Assembly (NCBI RefSeq): GCF_020181355.1
Contig: NZ_CP084004.1
Location: forward strand, 1,612,001 to 1,676,000
Length of the DNA stretch: 64,000 bases
Reading direction: 5' to 3'
Source of the DNA: Collinsella aerofaciens
GTDB lineage: Bacteria > Actinomycetota > Coriobacteriia > Coriobacteriales > Coriobacteriaceae
Below are positions 9,230-17,006 of this stretch, piece by piece (position 1 is the stretch's first letter; every line of letters begins with the position of its first letter). A program made the translations under genes and the position numbers. The notes under the pieces are model-generated. The model made no database searches. It was not told where the DNA came from and was given only the letters and a program-made list of their open reading frames with translations.

Positions 9230-9479
9230 ATATGGGCTTTCTCGAAGTTTGCAGGCACGTTACAAAAACATGATAAATCGTATCACCTCCTGCGGGTCTC
9301 TTTACCGAGTTCTGATGGGAGAAGTGAACTTTTTGGCACTAAAATTGAATATTTGCCCTGTTGACCGCGGGTGTTCTTTTTGCTAACACGCCATGCGGAC
9401 ACGTGTGATTACTACGACACTCCAAAACCACAGTCTGTTCGCTTTACAACATACAAACATGCGTTCGATAATAGGAGGC

Positions 9480-9818
9480 ATGGAATATCGACAGACAGAC
9501 GGCAAAACTCGGCGCGTACACAAGCAGTATGTGGACGTCGTGGCTCGCATCCTCGCGGGCGGACAGGTTGTGCCGGTTACCGTCTGCTGGGTTGACGGTC
9601 GCTGCTTTACGATTGACGAGATTGTCTCGTCTACCGGTTTTGGCCTGACGGTTCACGGCATTCGTACGGCGACCTATAGGGTGCGTTTTGGCGGGCACGC
9701 GACCGAGTTGTATCTGGAGGACCAGACGCGCGAGCGGGCAGACGGCTCGCAGGCACACGTGATGCGTTGGTGGGTCTGGGCCTTTGATCGTACGCTTGAG
9801 GGCGAGCGCCGTAGGTAA
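9480..9818 (+). CDS. Conserved hypothetical protein, about 112 residues
   Basis: I do not recognise the family with confidence; it loosely resembles small actinobacterial proteins with a strand-rich core. The core reads VVPVTVCWVDGRCFTIDEIV and then VRFGGHATELYLED, ending in WWVWAFDRTLEGERRR, so a small beta-rich soluble domain is likely. No signal or membrane segment is seen. Start choice is odd: AGGAGG at 9473-9478 is only one base from ATG 9480, while ATG 9459 lies upstream of it. Stand-alone gene between divergent pit and the Bax-inhibitor-like gene. Confidence 0.6.
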   Translation: MEYRQTDGKTRRVHKQYVDVVARILAGGQVVPVTVCWVDGRCFTIDEIVSSTGFGLTVHGIRTATYRVRFGGHATELYLEDQTRERADGSQAHVMRWWVWAFDRTLEGERRR

Positions 9819-9836
9819 GGACGTACGGCATTCGGG

Positions 9837-9858
9837 TACAATGACAGGAATCTTGTCA
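9837..9858 (+). promoter_or_regulatory. Candidate -10 element and short palindrome before the Bax-inhibitor-like gene
   Basis: TACAAT at 9837-9842 is a good -10 hexamer, overlapped by TGACA-N7-TGTCA at 9842-9858, which could be an operator. No convincing -35 was found. Confidence 0.35.
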
Positions 9859-9897
9859 GCTACTGCGCTGTCGCGGCGCTTTTGAAAGGACGAAATT

Positions 9898-10593
9898 ATG
9901 AACGATATTCAGGGCTATCAGAACGGCCCCATCGAAACCGGCGCAAGCCGTGCCAAGGAGATGTCGCCGCGTGCGTATAATCTTGCCATGTCTGCCCTGA
10001 TCTTTTTGGGCTTTTGCGCCATGGGCGTCGGTGCTTACTTTACGAGCACCATGTCGTTTGCGCGCATGATGATGAGCGGCGCCGCTTTGCCGCTGGTCTT
10101 TGGCTCATTTATTTTGACCATCGTCGGCATGGTCATGATGTCGGCCGCCGCCAGCAAGCAGTCCGTGGGCCTGTCCCTTGTGGGCTACGTAATCTTTGCG
10201 AGCACCTTTGGCCTGACCGCGTCGTTTGGCCTTGCCAACTACGACCTGCCCACCATCAACACTGCCTTTATCGCCACGGCCGCCATCACCTTTGTCTTTG
10301 GCGCGCTTGGCGTGACGTTCCCCAAGTTTTTCCAGCGCGTATATGGCATCGGTTTTGGCATTCTGCTCGCTACTATTCTGGTTGAGATCGTGCTGATGTT
10401 CATGGGCGTCTCACAGACCATCACCGACCTGATCGTGATCGTGGTGTTCGCCGGCTTTATTGGCTACGACACCTATGTTGCCACGACGGTGCCGCCTACG
10501 CTGCCCAACGCCGTGCTTATGGCCTCTAACCTGTTCGTGGATATTATCAACGTGTTCCTGCGCATTCTGAACATCCTCGGCCGTCGCGACTAG
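9898..10593 (+). CDS. Bax inhibitor-1/YccA family membrane protein
   Basis: Seven-segment membrane protein of the Bax inhibitor-1 family (YccA/YbhL type), which in bacteria includes calcium-leak channels and FtsH modulators. The 231-residue sequence has a 27-residue hydrophilic N-terminus, then regularly spaced hydrophobic segments. The family's penultimate stretch appears as VVFAGFIGYDTYVA, with the conserved aspartate in GYDT, and the C-terminal segment as VDIINVFLRILNILGRRD, ending in a charged tail. An AAAGGACG site precedes ATG 9898. Followed by a terminator; monocistronic. Confidence 0.85.
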   Translation: MNDIQGYQNGPIETGASRAKEMSPRAYNLAMSALIFLGFCAMGVGAYFTSTMSFARMMMSGAALPLVFGSFILTIVGMVMMSAAASKQSVGLSLVGYVIFASTFGLTASFGLANYDLPTINTAFIATAAITFVFGALGVTFPKFFQRVYGIGFGILLATILVEIVLMFMGVSQTITDLIVIVVFAGFIGYDTYVATTVPPTLPNAVLMASNLFVDIINVFLRILNILGRRD

Positions 10594-10639
10594 TGGCGAA
10601 TTGCGGCGGTGCTTGCCGTGCGTGCAAATCGATGCGAAA

Positions 10640-10665
10640 GGCGGTCCTTCGGGGCCGTCTTTTTT
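10640..10665 (+). terminator. Terminator after Bax-inhibitor-like gene
   Basis: Eight-base-pair stem GGCGGTCC with GGGCCGTC closed by a TTCG tetraloop and followed by six T. Textbook intrinsic terminator. Confidence 0.92.
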
Positions 10666-10731
10666 GTACGCGGCGGGGTATCATGGATGGGAAAAGCCGA
10701 TAGCGGCAGAGACCGAGAAAGGTGACCACTT

Positions 10732-11847
10732 ATGGCAGACGTCGACAACAGGAACCGTAACCGCAGGTCCAACCGAGCGGGTCAGCCCAATCCCAAGCGC
10801 GAGGCCCGTGCCAAGGCCGCCGAGCGTCACGTGGCAACTGTGTCCGAAGCGTGCGCCAAGGATATCGAGCGTTCGCTTGCCGGTGTTCGCGAGTTTGACG
10901 GTATGCCTGCCGGCTTTGTCTCGGCGATGAAGGCCAAGGTTCAGAGTGCTGTGGCCACCGAAGAACAGGTTGCCGAGGACGTCGAGGGCGCGGAGGCTGC
11001 CGAGGTCGAGGCAGCGCTCGAGCCCGTCGAGGAGCCTGCCGAGGAAATCGCCGAAGCTGAGTCCGCGCCTGCTGAGGAGCCCGCTCCGGTTCTGCCTGAG
11101 GTCACCGTGCTCGATGCCTCCACCACGCAGGCCATCCTGGACAACGGTCGTGGCTATGCGCAGTTCTGCGACATGGCCGTGCTCGCCTTTGCCTCGTTCA
11201 CCAACCCGGGCGGTGGCTACATCCAGGGCTATCTGGGCCAGGAGGCCACGCTGTGCGCCGATTCGTATCTGTACAACGTTCTCGATAAGCAGCGCAAATG
11301 GTACGGCGAGAACCGTCGCCGCAACATCAACTGCGAGCTTTACCGCAACCGTGCGCTGGTGGTGCCTGCGGTGCGCTTCGACCGCAACCACGTGCATGCA
11401 TACGCCGACGTGATCGTGGCCGCCGCGCCCAACGTTAAGCGCGCCCGCCAGGAGTATCGCGTGAGCGACGATGCTCTGCTGGACGCCCTGCGCGACCGCA
11501 TTCGCTTTGTGCTTGCCATCTGCGACGAGCTAGGTCGCGAGAAGCTCGTGCTGGGCGCTTGGGGCTGCGACAACAACGGCTTTGACGCAGAGGCCGTGGC
11601 CGAGCTCTTCCGCAAGGAGCTCGCGTCGGGCGACTTTAAGGTCAAGCAAGTCTTCTTTGCCGTGCCTTCTACGCGCTGGGATGAGGATTTTGCCAAGTTC
11701 GAGCACGTGCTGGCAAACTTCCCCGAGCGCAACGAGGAGTCCTATGCCCAGGTTGCCGCTCGCGCTGCGGCAGCTCGCGCCGCCGAGCAGGCCCAGGCTG
11801 CTACCGAGGATGATGAGGACGAGGACGATTGGCGCAAGTACCTGTAA
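10732..11847 (+). CDS. TIGR02452-type microbial PARG/macrodomain-like protein
   Basis: Looks like the microbial poly(ADP-ribose) glycohydrolase-like family (TIGR02452, DUF2263). The 371-residue protein has a basic N-terminus (to about residue 70), an Ala/Glu-rich disordered linker (70-120) and the domain from about 123. NPGGG at 158-162 matches the family's ADP-ribose loop, and LGQEATLC follows. Bona fide enzymes have QEE here, the second Glu being catalytic; this protein has Gln170-Glu171-Ala172. The rest (VVPAVRF, LVLGAWGCDNNGF, VFFAVPS) fits the fold. It may bind rather than hydrolyse ADP-ribose. C-terminus is acidic (EDDEDEDDW). Stand-alone gene. Confidence 0.8.
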   Translation: MADVDNRNRNRRSNRAGQPNPKREARAKAAERHVATVSEACAKDIERSLAGVREFDGMPAGFVSAMKAKVQSAVATEEQVAEDVEGAEAAEVEAALEPVEEPAEEIAEAESAPAEEPAPVLPEVTVLDASTTQAILDNGRGYAQFCDMAVLAFASFTNPGGGYIQGYLGQEATLCADSYLYNVLDKQRKWYGENRRRNINCELYRNRALVVPAVRFDRNHVHAYADVIVAAAPNVKRARQEYRVSDDALLDALRDRIRFVLAICDELGREKLVLGAWGCDNNGFDAEAVAELFRKELASGDFKVKQVFFAVPSTRWDEDFAKFEHVLANFPERNEESYAQVAARAAAARAAEQAQAATEDDEDEDDWRKYL

Positions 11848-11873
11848 TCGGTACGTGCTGACAGATAGGTCGA

Positions 11874-11906
11874 GCCGGCGGGAGAGGCTGCTTCCGTCGG
11901 CTTTTT
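11874..11906 (+). terminator. Terminator after PARG-like gene
   Basis: GCCGGCGGGAG pairs with CTTCCGTCGGC around a short loop and is followed by five T. Confidence 0.88.
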
Positions 11907-11925
11907 ACTGAGCGAGGGGCTTACG

Positions 11926-12585
11926 ATGAAAAACGCTCTATGCTTTGGCGACAGCAACACCTATGGTTACGATCCGGCGGGCATGCGCGACGGCACCGCG
12001 GTGCGCTATGCGCAGGATGTGCGCTGGTGCGGCGTGGCCCAACGTGACTTAGGCGAGGGCTGGCATGTAATTGAAGAAGGCCTCAACGGCCGCACGACGG
12101 TACGCGACGACATGTGCCATCTGGACACCAATCTTAACGGCATCCGCGCACTTCCGATGCTGCTCGAGGCCCATAAGCCGCTGGACGCCATTGTGATCAT
12201 GCTGGGCACCAACGACTGTAAGACGGTCTTTAACGTGACAGCTTCCGATATCGCCCGTGGCGCCATGGCGCTGATTCGCGCCGTCCGCGCGTTTCCGTGG
12301 ACCGACGCTGCGCCTTGTCCGCGCATTCTGCTGATGGCGCCTATCAAGATTAAGCCGCAGATCGCCGACGTATATATGACCGATTTTGACGAGCATTCCG
12401 TAGAAGCCTCGGAACATTTTGGTGAGTACTACGCGCATGTGGCTGAGCAGTTTGGCTGCGACTTTTTGAATGCCGCCGACTTTGCCGAGCCGGGCGATAT
12501 CGACTATCTGCATATGATGCCCGAAAGCCATGAGAGCCTGGGTCACGCCGTGGCAGCCAAGCTCCAAGAGATGCTCGGTGAGTAG
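11926..12585 (+). CDS. SGNH/GDSL-family hydrolase
   Basis: Esterase of the SGNH fold. The 219-residue protein has block I FGDSNTYGYD with the nucleophile serine at residue 10, block II Gly in GLNGRTTV, block III LGTNDCK (oxyanion Asn) and block V with the catalytic His in MPESHESLGHAVA. The pattern is closest to bacterial arylesterase/SGNH enzymes with the SNTYG motif. No signal peptide is present, so it is cytoplasmic. The substrate cannot be predicted. ATG 11926 lies 19 bases after a terminator and is preceded by GCGAGGGG. Confidence 0.9.
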   Translation: MKNALCFGDSNTYGYDPAGMRDGTAVRYAQDVRWCGVAQRDLGEGWHVIEEGLNGRTTVRDDMCHLDTNLNGIRALPMLLEAHKPLDAIVIMLGTNDCKTVFNVTASDIARGAMALIRAVRAFPWTDAAPCPRILLMAPIKIKPQIADVYMTDFDEHSVEASEHFGEYYAHVAEQFGCDFLNAADFAEPGDIDYLHMMPESHESLGHAVAAKLQEMLGE

Positions 12586-12641
12586 CACGGCCCCAAACCA
12601 CCACAATAGTTCTCCTTGCGGTGGCTTGTTTCGTTGATTTG

Positions 12642-12858
12642 TCTTGATCTGTAACAGTTGTAAGGCCGAAAACGGGCTAGATGTTACAGATTGAGATTAT
12701 TTTAGGTCGATATCGGTCGTTTGTCTCGATCTGTAACATCTAGGGTCGATTTTGCCGAGTTAATGTTACACATCGAGATTATCTTCTCAATGGAATTTGG
12801 ATGTCTCGATTTGTAACAGGTGGGCCGAAAAATGGACTCTAACTGTTACAGATCGAGA
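12642..12858. repeat. Three tandem palindromes (TCTCGATCTGTAACA type)
   Basis: Three near-identical hairpins lie at 12642-12696, 12724-12778 and 12804-12858, so the period is about 81 bases. Each has a left arm close to TCTCGATCTGTAACA and a right arm close to TGTTACAGATCGAGA. The loops are 25-ish bases and share GGCCGAAAA or GTCGATTTT-like text. No reading frame is present. They fill the 334-base gap between the SGNH hydrolase and thiD. Confidence 0.9.
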
Positions 12859-12870
12859 TGTTTGTGGGAA

Positions 12871-12906
12871 CCACCGCAAAGGTGCCTGTCTCCTTTGCGG
12901 TGGTTT
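12871..12906 (+). terminator. Strong hairpin downstream of the tandem palindromes
   Basis: ACCACCGCAAAGG pairs perfectly with CCTTTGCGGTGGT around a 9-base loop and is followed by TTTTG on the plus strand. It can end transcription coming through the palindrome region; on the minus strand it lies just behind thiD. Confidence 0.75.
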
Positions 12907-12919
12907 TGAACTGCGAGTC

Positions 12920-13750
12920 TTAATACTGCCACATATGGTTAACGGGGCCGGAGCCTTTGCCCATGTCAAAGCCGGCGGCGAGAGCGCCGGTTAGGTAGGC
13001 CTTGCCGGCGTTGACGGCGTCGGCAAGATCCATGCCCTGGGCCAGCGCGCAGGCGATGGCGGACGAGAGCGTGCAACCGGTGCCATGCGTGTTGCCGGTC
13101 TCGATGCGCTTGTGGCGGAACCACGTGGTGAGCGGATCGCCCAGGTGGTTGCCCTCGTCATCGAGCGGCGCGGGCTCTGCTAGCACATCGTTGGCCTCGT
13201 TGACAAAATGCCCGCCCTTAACGAGAGACGCGCAACCAAAGCGGCGGGTGAGGAGCATGGCAGCATTTTGCTGCGTGCGCTCGGAGTCGACCTCGTAGTC
13301 GAGCAGGGCCATGGCCTCGGGAATATTGGGCGTGATAACCGTCGCTAGCGGGAACAGGCGGCGGGTGAGCGCCTCGGCGGCATCTTCGGCAATCAGCCGT
13401 GCGCCCGAGGTGGCTACCATGACGGGGTCGACGACCACGTTTGTTGCGTTCCAGGCGCTCAAGCGGTCGGCGATGACTTCGATAATCTCGACAGAAGAAA
13501 CCATGCCGATCTTGACGGCGTTCGGGCGGATATCGTCAAAAACGGCGTCAATTTGCGCGGCTACGATATCTGGCGAGATATCCTGTACGGCGGTGACGCC
13601 CAAGGTGTTCTGTGCGGTGATGGCGGTGATGGCCGTCTCGGCATACAGGCGGTGCGCCGTGATGGTCTTGATGTCGGCCTGAATGCCGGCGCCACCGCTG
13701 GAATCGGATCCTGCGATGGATAGAACGGCAGGTACCTTACTGCGATCCAT
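12920..13750 (-). CDS. thiD: Hydroxymethylpyrimidine/phosphomethylpyrimidine kinase ThiD
   Basis: Kinase that makes HMP-pyrophosphate from HMP in two steps, providing the pyrimidine half of thiamine. The 276-residue ribokinase-fold protein opens with SIAGSDSSGGAGIQADIKT, the HMP-binding signature, and has the anion-hole/catalytic stretch HGTGCTLSSAIA near residue 225 with its conserved cysteine. Length is typical (265-280). It lies 182 bases downstream of thiC on the same strand, in the same thiamine unit. The gap holds a CCCGGGC hairpin at about 13808-13838. Confidence 0.95.
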   Translation of the reverse strand: MDRSKVPAVLSIAGSDSSGGAGIQADIKTITAHRLYAETAITAITAQNTLGVTAVQDISPDIVAAQIDAVFDDIRPNAVKIGMVSSVEIIEVIADRLSAWNATNVVVDPVMVATSGARLIAEDAAEALTRRLFPLATVITPNIPEAMALLDYEVDSERTQQNAAMLLTRRFGCASLVKGGHFVNEANDVLAEPAPLDDEGNHLGDPLTTWFRHKRIETGNTHGTGCTLSSAIACALAQGMDLADAVNAGKAYLTGALAAGFDMGKGSGPVNHMWQY

Positions 13751-13932
13751 GTTCGCTCCCTTGTTCGGTCGGAATCAAATGGGTCTATAAGCCAGCATTA
13801 TAATGATGCCCGGGCCGACTCTATGTCGAACCCGGGCGGGCGATGCAATCTTTACGCAAATGCAAGCAAATGTTCACACGTCAACAATTGACAGGCACCA
13901 GCTCGCTGCCAGAAGCGGCCGCGGCGACAGGG

Positions 13933-15267
13933 CTAGTCCTCCATGCCGAGGTCGATCGTGGTGCCCTCGAAAATCTTGTTGACGGTGCGGACGGCACACA
14001 TCTTGCCACACATGGTGCAAGTGCCTTCGGTGGCGGCGGGGGACTCCTCGTAGCGCTTCTTGCCCGTAACCGGGTCGAGTGCGCACTTCCACATGGCGTC
14101 CCAATCGAGCTTGCGGCGTGCCTGGCCCATCTTGTCGTCCATGTCGCGGGCGTGCGGCACCTTCTTGGCGATATCGGCGGCGTGCGCGGCAATCTTAGTG
14201 GCCATGAGGCCGTCGAGCACGTCCTGGGCGTTAGGCAGGCATAGGTGCTCGGCCGGCGTCACGTAGCACAGGAAGTCGGCGCCGGAGCTCGCGGAGATGG
14301 CGCCGCCGATGGCTGCGGTGATGTGGTCGTAGCCCACGCCGATATCGGTCACCAGTGGCCCCAGCACATAGAACGGGGCGTTGTGGCACAGACGCTTCTG
14401 CAGCTTCATATTGGCGGCGATCTCGTCGAGCGCCATGTGACCCGGGCCCTCGACCATGACCTGGACGCCGGCGGCCCAAGCACGCTTGCACAGCTTGCCC
14501 AGTTCGATCATCTCGGCAGTCTCGGTGGCGTCGTTGGAGTCGTAGAGACAGCCCGGGCGGCAGGAGTCGCCGAGCGAGATCGTTACGTCGTACTCGTGGC
14601 AGATTTCGAGCACCTCGTCGTAGAACTCGTAGAAGGGGTTCTCGTTACCGGTGACTTCCATCCAGCCAAACAGCAGCGAGCCGCCGCGGCTGACGATGTT
14701 CATGAGGCGGCCGGTCTCCTTGAAGGTCTTGATGACCGATTTATTGATGCCGCAGTGGATGGTCATAAAGTCCACGCCGTCTTCGGCGTGTGCACGCACG
14801 ACCTCGAGCAGATCGTCCTTGGTCAGCTTGACCAGCGGCTTTTCCATGTAGCCGATGGCATCGTACATGGGGACGGTGCCTACCATGAGCGGCGTCTCGT
14901 CGATGAGCTGCTGGCGGAACTGGCGCGTCTTGCCCGAGTTGGAGAGGTCCATGATGGCGTCGGCGCCAAAGTCCTCGGCGATCTTGACCTTCTTCCATTC
15001 CTCAGCGGCGTCGGCCTTGTCGCCCGAGATGCCCAAGTTCACGTTGACCTTGGTGGACAGGCCCTCGCCGACGCCAAAGGCACGCATGCCCTTTTTGATA
15101 TGCACGATGTTGGCGGGGATGGCGATGCGGCCGTCGGCCACGCGTTCGCGAATGTACTCGGGGTCGCGATGCTCGCGCTCGGCGACTTCCTTCATCTGCG
15201 GTGTGATCTGCCCGGCGCGGGCGAAGTCGATTTGCGTGACGAGCTTGGGCTCGGTCTGTGTGCTCAT
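13933..15267 (-). CDS. thiC: Phosphomethylpyrimidine synthase ThiC
   Basis: Radical-SAM enzyme that rearranges aminoimidazole ribotide into HMP phosphate. The 444-residue protein is the compact form without the long N-terminal domain of enterobacterial ThiC. The C-terminal cluster motif CTMCGKMC (CxxCxxxxC type) is present, as are the zinc and substrate-site stretches DFMTIHCGI, SLGDSCRPGC, EGPGHMALDE and GYDHITAAIGGA. I start at ATG 15267, which has GGGAG upstream; an in-frame ATG at 15291 would lie inside the riboswitch. Expression is controlled by the TPP riboswitch. Confidence 0.96.
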   Translation of the reverse strand: MSTQTEPKLVTQIDFARAGQITPQMKEVAEREHRDPEYIRERVADGRIAIPANIVHIKKGMRAFGVGEGLSTKVNVNLGISGDKADAAEEWKKVKIAEDFGADAIMDLSNSGKTRQFRQQLIDETPLMVGTVPMYDAIGYMEKPLVKLTKDDLLEVVRAHAEDGVDFMTIHCGINKSVIKTFKETGRLMNIVSRGGSLLFGWMEVTGNENPFYEFYDEVLEICHEYDVTISLGDSCRPGCLYDSNDATETAEMIELGKLCKRAWAAGVQVMVEGPGHMALDEIAANMKLQKRLCHNAPFYVLGPLVTDIGVGYDHITAAIGGAISASSGADFLCYVTPAEHLCLPNAQDVLDGLMATKIAAHAADIAKKVPHARDMDDKMGQARRKLDWDAMWKCALDPVTGKKRYEESPAATEGTCTMCGKMCAVRTVNKIFEGTTIDLGMED

Positions 15268-15274
15268 TGGCACG

Positions 15275-15368
15275 GCTCCCTTCGTTGGCATTACCCATAT
15301 CAGGTTTGCGGGTCAGGGCGGGCGCGCCCAGTCTCAGCCTGCCGTCTTGTCCTGCAAGCTCCCCGTTA
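15275..15368 (-). promoter_or_regulatory. TPP riboswitch (THI element) of thiC
   Basis: On the minus strand the leader shows, in order, GGGGAGC, then AGGCTGAGA, then ACCCGCAAACCTGAT, ATGGGTAATGCCA and CGAAGGGAG. These are the conserved blocks of the thiamine pyrophosphate aptamer, and GGGAG at its 3' edge doubles as the ribosome site of thiC. That overlap implies control of translation initiation: TPP binding should hide the ribosome site. Confidence 0.95.
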
Positions 15369-15437
15369 TGTCATGGGCTCAAGTATAGCCTGAATGGGTA
15401 CGATTGGCCTAACAAGCGTGCCCGTGGGGAGGCGTAC

Positions 15438-15959
15438 ATGGAAGACAAGCATCTATATCGAGAGACACAATGGGACGTATCGGCCGAGGAAAGCCGTGCG
15501 CACCATGGGTTGGTCGCGATTGGCTTTGCGGTGCTTGCCGTGCTGGTGATTGCCTTTTGGATTTGGACGTTTGGCGGTCGCGGCGGCGCCGCCTGGGAGT
15601 TTGAGGCCGACGAGGGCCTGCCGATTATGACGGTGAGGAGTACTGGCGGTAATGCCAATACGCTCGCCGTTCCGGGCGATTATTGGTACCCGTGCGATGA
15701 GTTTGTGCAGTTGCAGCTGAGTGGTGGGTCTATTCCTGGTGAGGAAATCGAACGCGTGACGTATGATGCGACGTTCAAAACGTTGACGGTGAAGCTCAAA
15801 GATCAAGGGGATGTGCCCACGACGATGGATATCGCGCTGACGGAATGGCGCCTGGAGCCCCCGTCGGGTGTTGCGGTGTCCGAGGTCGAGCACGTCAAGA
15901 TTGTCTATCAGGACGGTTCGACAAACGGGATTGCAAAGGCCGACGGTCTAGCTGAATAG
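15438..15959 (+). CDS. Membrane-anchored hypothetical protein
   Basis: Not recognised. The 173-residue protein starts at ATG 15438 behind GTGGGGAGG. Residues 1-25 are hydrophilic and hold the start MEDKHLYRETQWDV; residues 26-46 (GLVAIGFAVLAVLVIAFWIW) form one membrane segment; the remainder, from about residue 50, is a predicted strand-rich extracytoplasmic domain (VSEVEHVKIVYQDGS at the end). Topology is probably N-in. It is divergent from thiC and alone in its unit, bounded downstream by a hairpin repeat. Confidence 0.7.
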   Translation: MEDKHLYRETQWDVSAEESRAHHGLVAIGFAVLAVLVIAFWIWTFGGRGGAAWEFEADEGLPIMTVRSTGGNANTLAVPGDYWYPCDEFVQLQLSGGSIPGEEIERVTYDATFKTLTVKLKDQGDVPTTMDIALTEWRLEPPSGVAVSEVEHVKIVYQDGSTNGIAKADGLAE

Positions 15960-15986
15960 GTGTCGAGCCTAGCAGCCAATTCATAA

Positions 15987-16053
15987 AAGTTGCGGTGGAA
16001 TAGTTCCTGATTGTGCGAAAAAGGCTCAAATAGGAATTATTCCACCGCAAGTT
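15987..16053. repeat. Hairpin repeat, TTGCGGTGAAATA family, copy 1
   Basis: Arms of about 22 bases, with AAGTTGCGGTGGAATA on the left and the complement on the right (two mismatches), enclose a 23-base loop. It lies between the hypothetical gene and the 3' end of yaaA. Four further copies are at 16926, 39053, 56157 and 57437. Confidence 0.88.
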
Positions 16054-16093
16054 ATATAGAGAAGGCTGAGCGGGTCAGTGTTGGGTGCCGGCT

Positions 16094-16903
16094 CTAGAGC
16101 ATCTGTTCGTTGATGAACACGAGGGTGCCTAGGTATGAGAGCTCGGGGACGTGGCGATAGCCGATGTTGAATGCGGTAAGTTCGCTTGCATCCTCGAGCT
16201 TGTTTTCTGCCATCCACCGCACCATGGAGCCGCGCGCCTTTTTGCTGGCGGTCGACCGTTGGATGGGCTTCCCGTTGCGGATACCCTCGCCAAAGAGGCA
16301 CGTGACGGCTGTGGCGTCGCCCGCGAGGTGGGGCAGAACGGCTTTGGCATACTCTACGCTGGCGAGGTTGACGATCGTGGTGTTTGAACCTGCCGGGGCG
16401 ATAACCCGCGCGAGCTTGTCGCTCCAAAACGCGTAGAGGTCTCGGGCATCGTCAACGGCGAGCTTCGCACCCATCTCCAGCCGATACGGTTCGACGGCAT
16501 GAAAGGGGCGTACGCATCCGTAAAGGCCCGAGAGGATCCACAGATGGTCTTGCAGCCATGCGAGCTGCGCGGCATCCATCACCTCGGGTGCCATGCTCTG
16601 GTATTGAATGCCGTGATAGGACATGACGGCGGGGGAGGTATTGCGGGCGATATCGGGATTGTCGAGGTCGCCGTTTTCCAAGATGGGCTCGAACTCATGC
16701 AGGGTGTTGAGGCAAGGCCCCAGCAGTTTGTCACTCACGTTCCATAGCGCCTGCAGGCCGCCGCTGCCTTCATTTCGCTCAATATCTAGCAACGCGCGAT
16801 GCAGTCGAGCCGTCTCGCGCGCAAAGGGCGGAATGCCCAGGACTTCAAAAGCATCTTGGGCCGAGCGCATCTGCTTGGCGGGCGAAATGATGACCTGCAG
16901 CAT
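16094..16903 (-). CDS. yaaA: Peroxide stress protein YaaA
   Basis: YaaA (UPF0246, DUF328) lowers free iron and limits hydroxyl-radical damage in E. coli; it binds DNA. The 269-residue protein starts MLQVIISPAKQM, the invariant family start, and carries the later markers YRLEMGA, NLASVEYAKAV and the GEGIRNGKPIQRSTASKKARG basic region. I start at ATG 16903, with GAGGAG on the minus strand 7 bases before it. A longer frame to 17122 crosses a hairpin repeat and is rejected. Repeat copies lie on both sides of the gene. Confidence 0.92.
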   Translation of the reverse strand: MLQVIISPAKQMRSAQDAFEVLGIPPFARETARLHRALLDIERNEGSGGLQALWNVSDKLLGPCLNTLHEFEPILENGDLDNPDIARNTSPAVMSYHGIQYQSMAPEVMDAAQLAWLQDHLWILSGLYGCVRPFHAVEPYRLEMGAKLAVDDARDLYAFWSDKLARVIAPAGSNTTIVNLASVEYAKAVLPHLAGDATAVTCLFGEGIRNGKPIQRSTASKKARGSMVRWMAENKLEDASELTAFNIGYRHVPELSYLGTLVFINEQML

Positions 16904-16925
16904 GGACTCTCCTCTGTCAAAAAGG

Positions 16926-16994
16926 AAGTTGCGGTGGAATACGGTCTGTTTTGGCCGTTTATAGGCCAGTTTAGTCCGTATTTCACCGCAAGTT
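16926..16994. repeat. Hairpin repeat, TTGCGGTGAAATA family, copy 2
   Basis: About 22-base arms, starting AAGTTGCGGTGGAATACGG on the left, with three mismatches to the right arm. It lies in the 103-base gap between the M18 peptidase gene and yaaA, on the leader side of yaaA. Confidence 0.88.
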
Positions 16995-17006
16995 ATGAAG
17001 GGCTGG

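Noticed and set aside
12642-12858. CRISPR array
   Set aside because: Repeats are whole 55-base palindromes at three positions, intervening segments are not spacer-like, and no cas gene is near.
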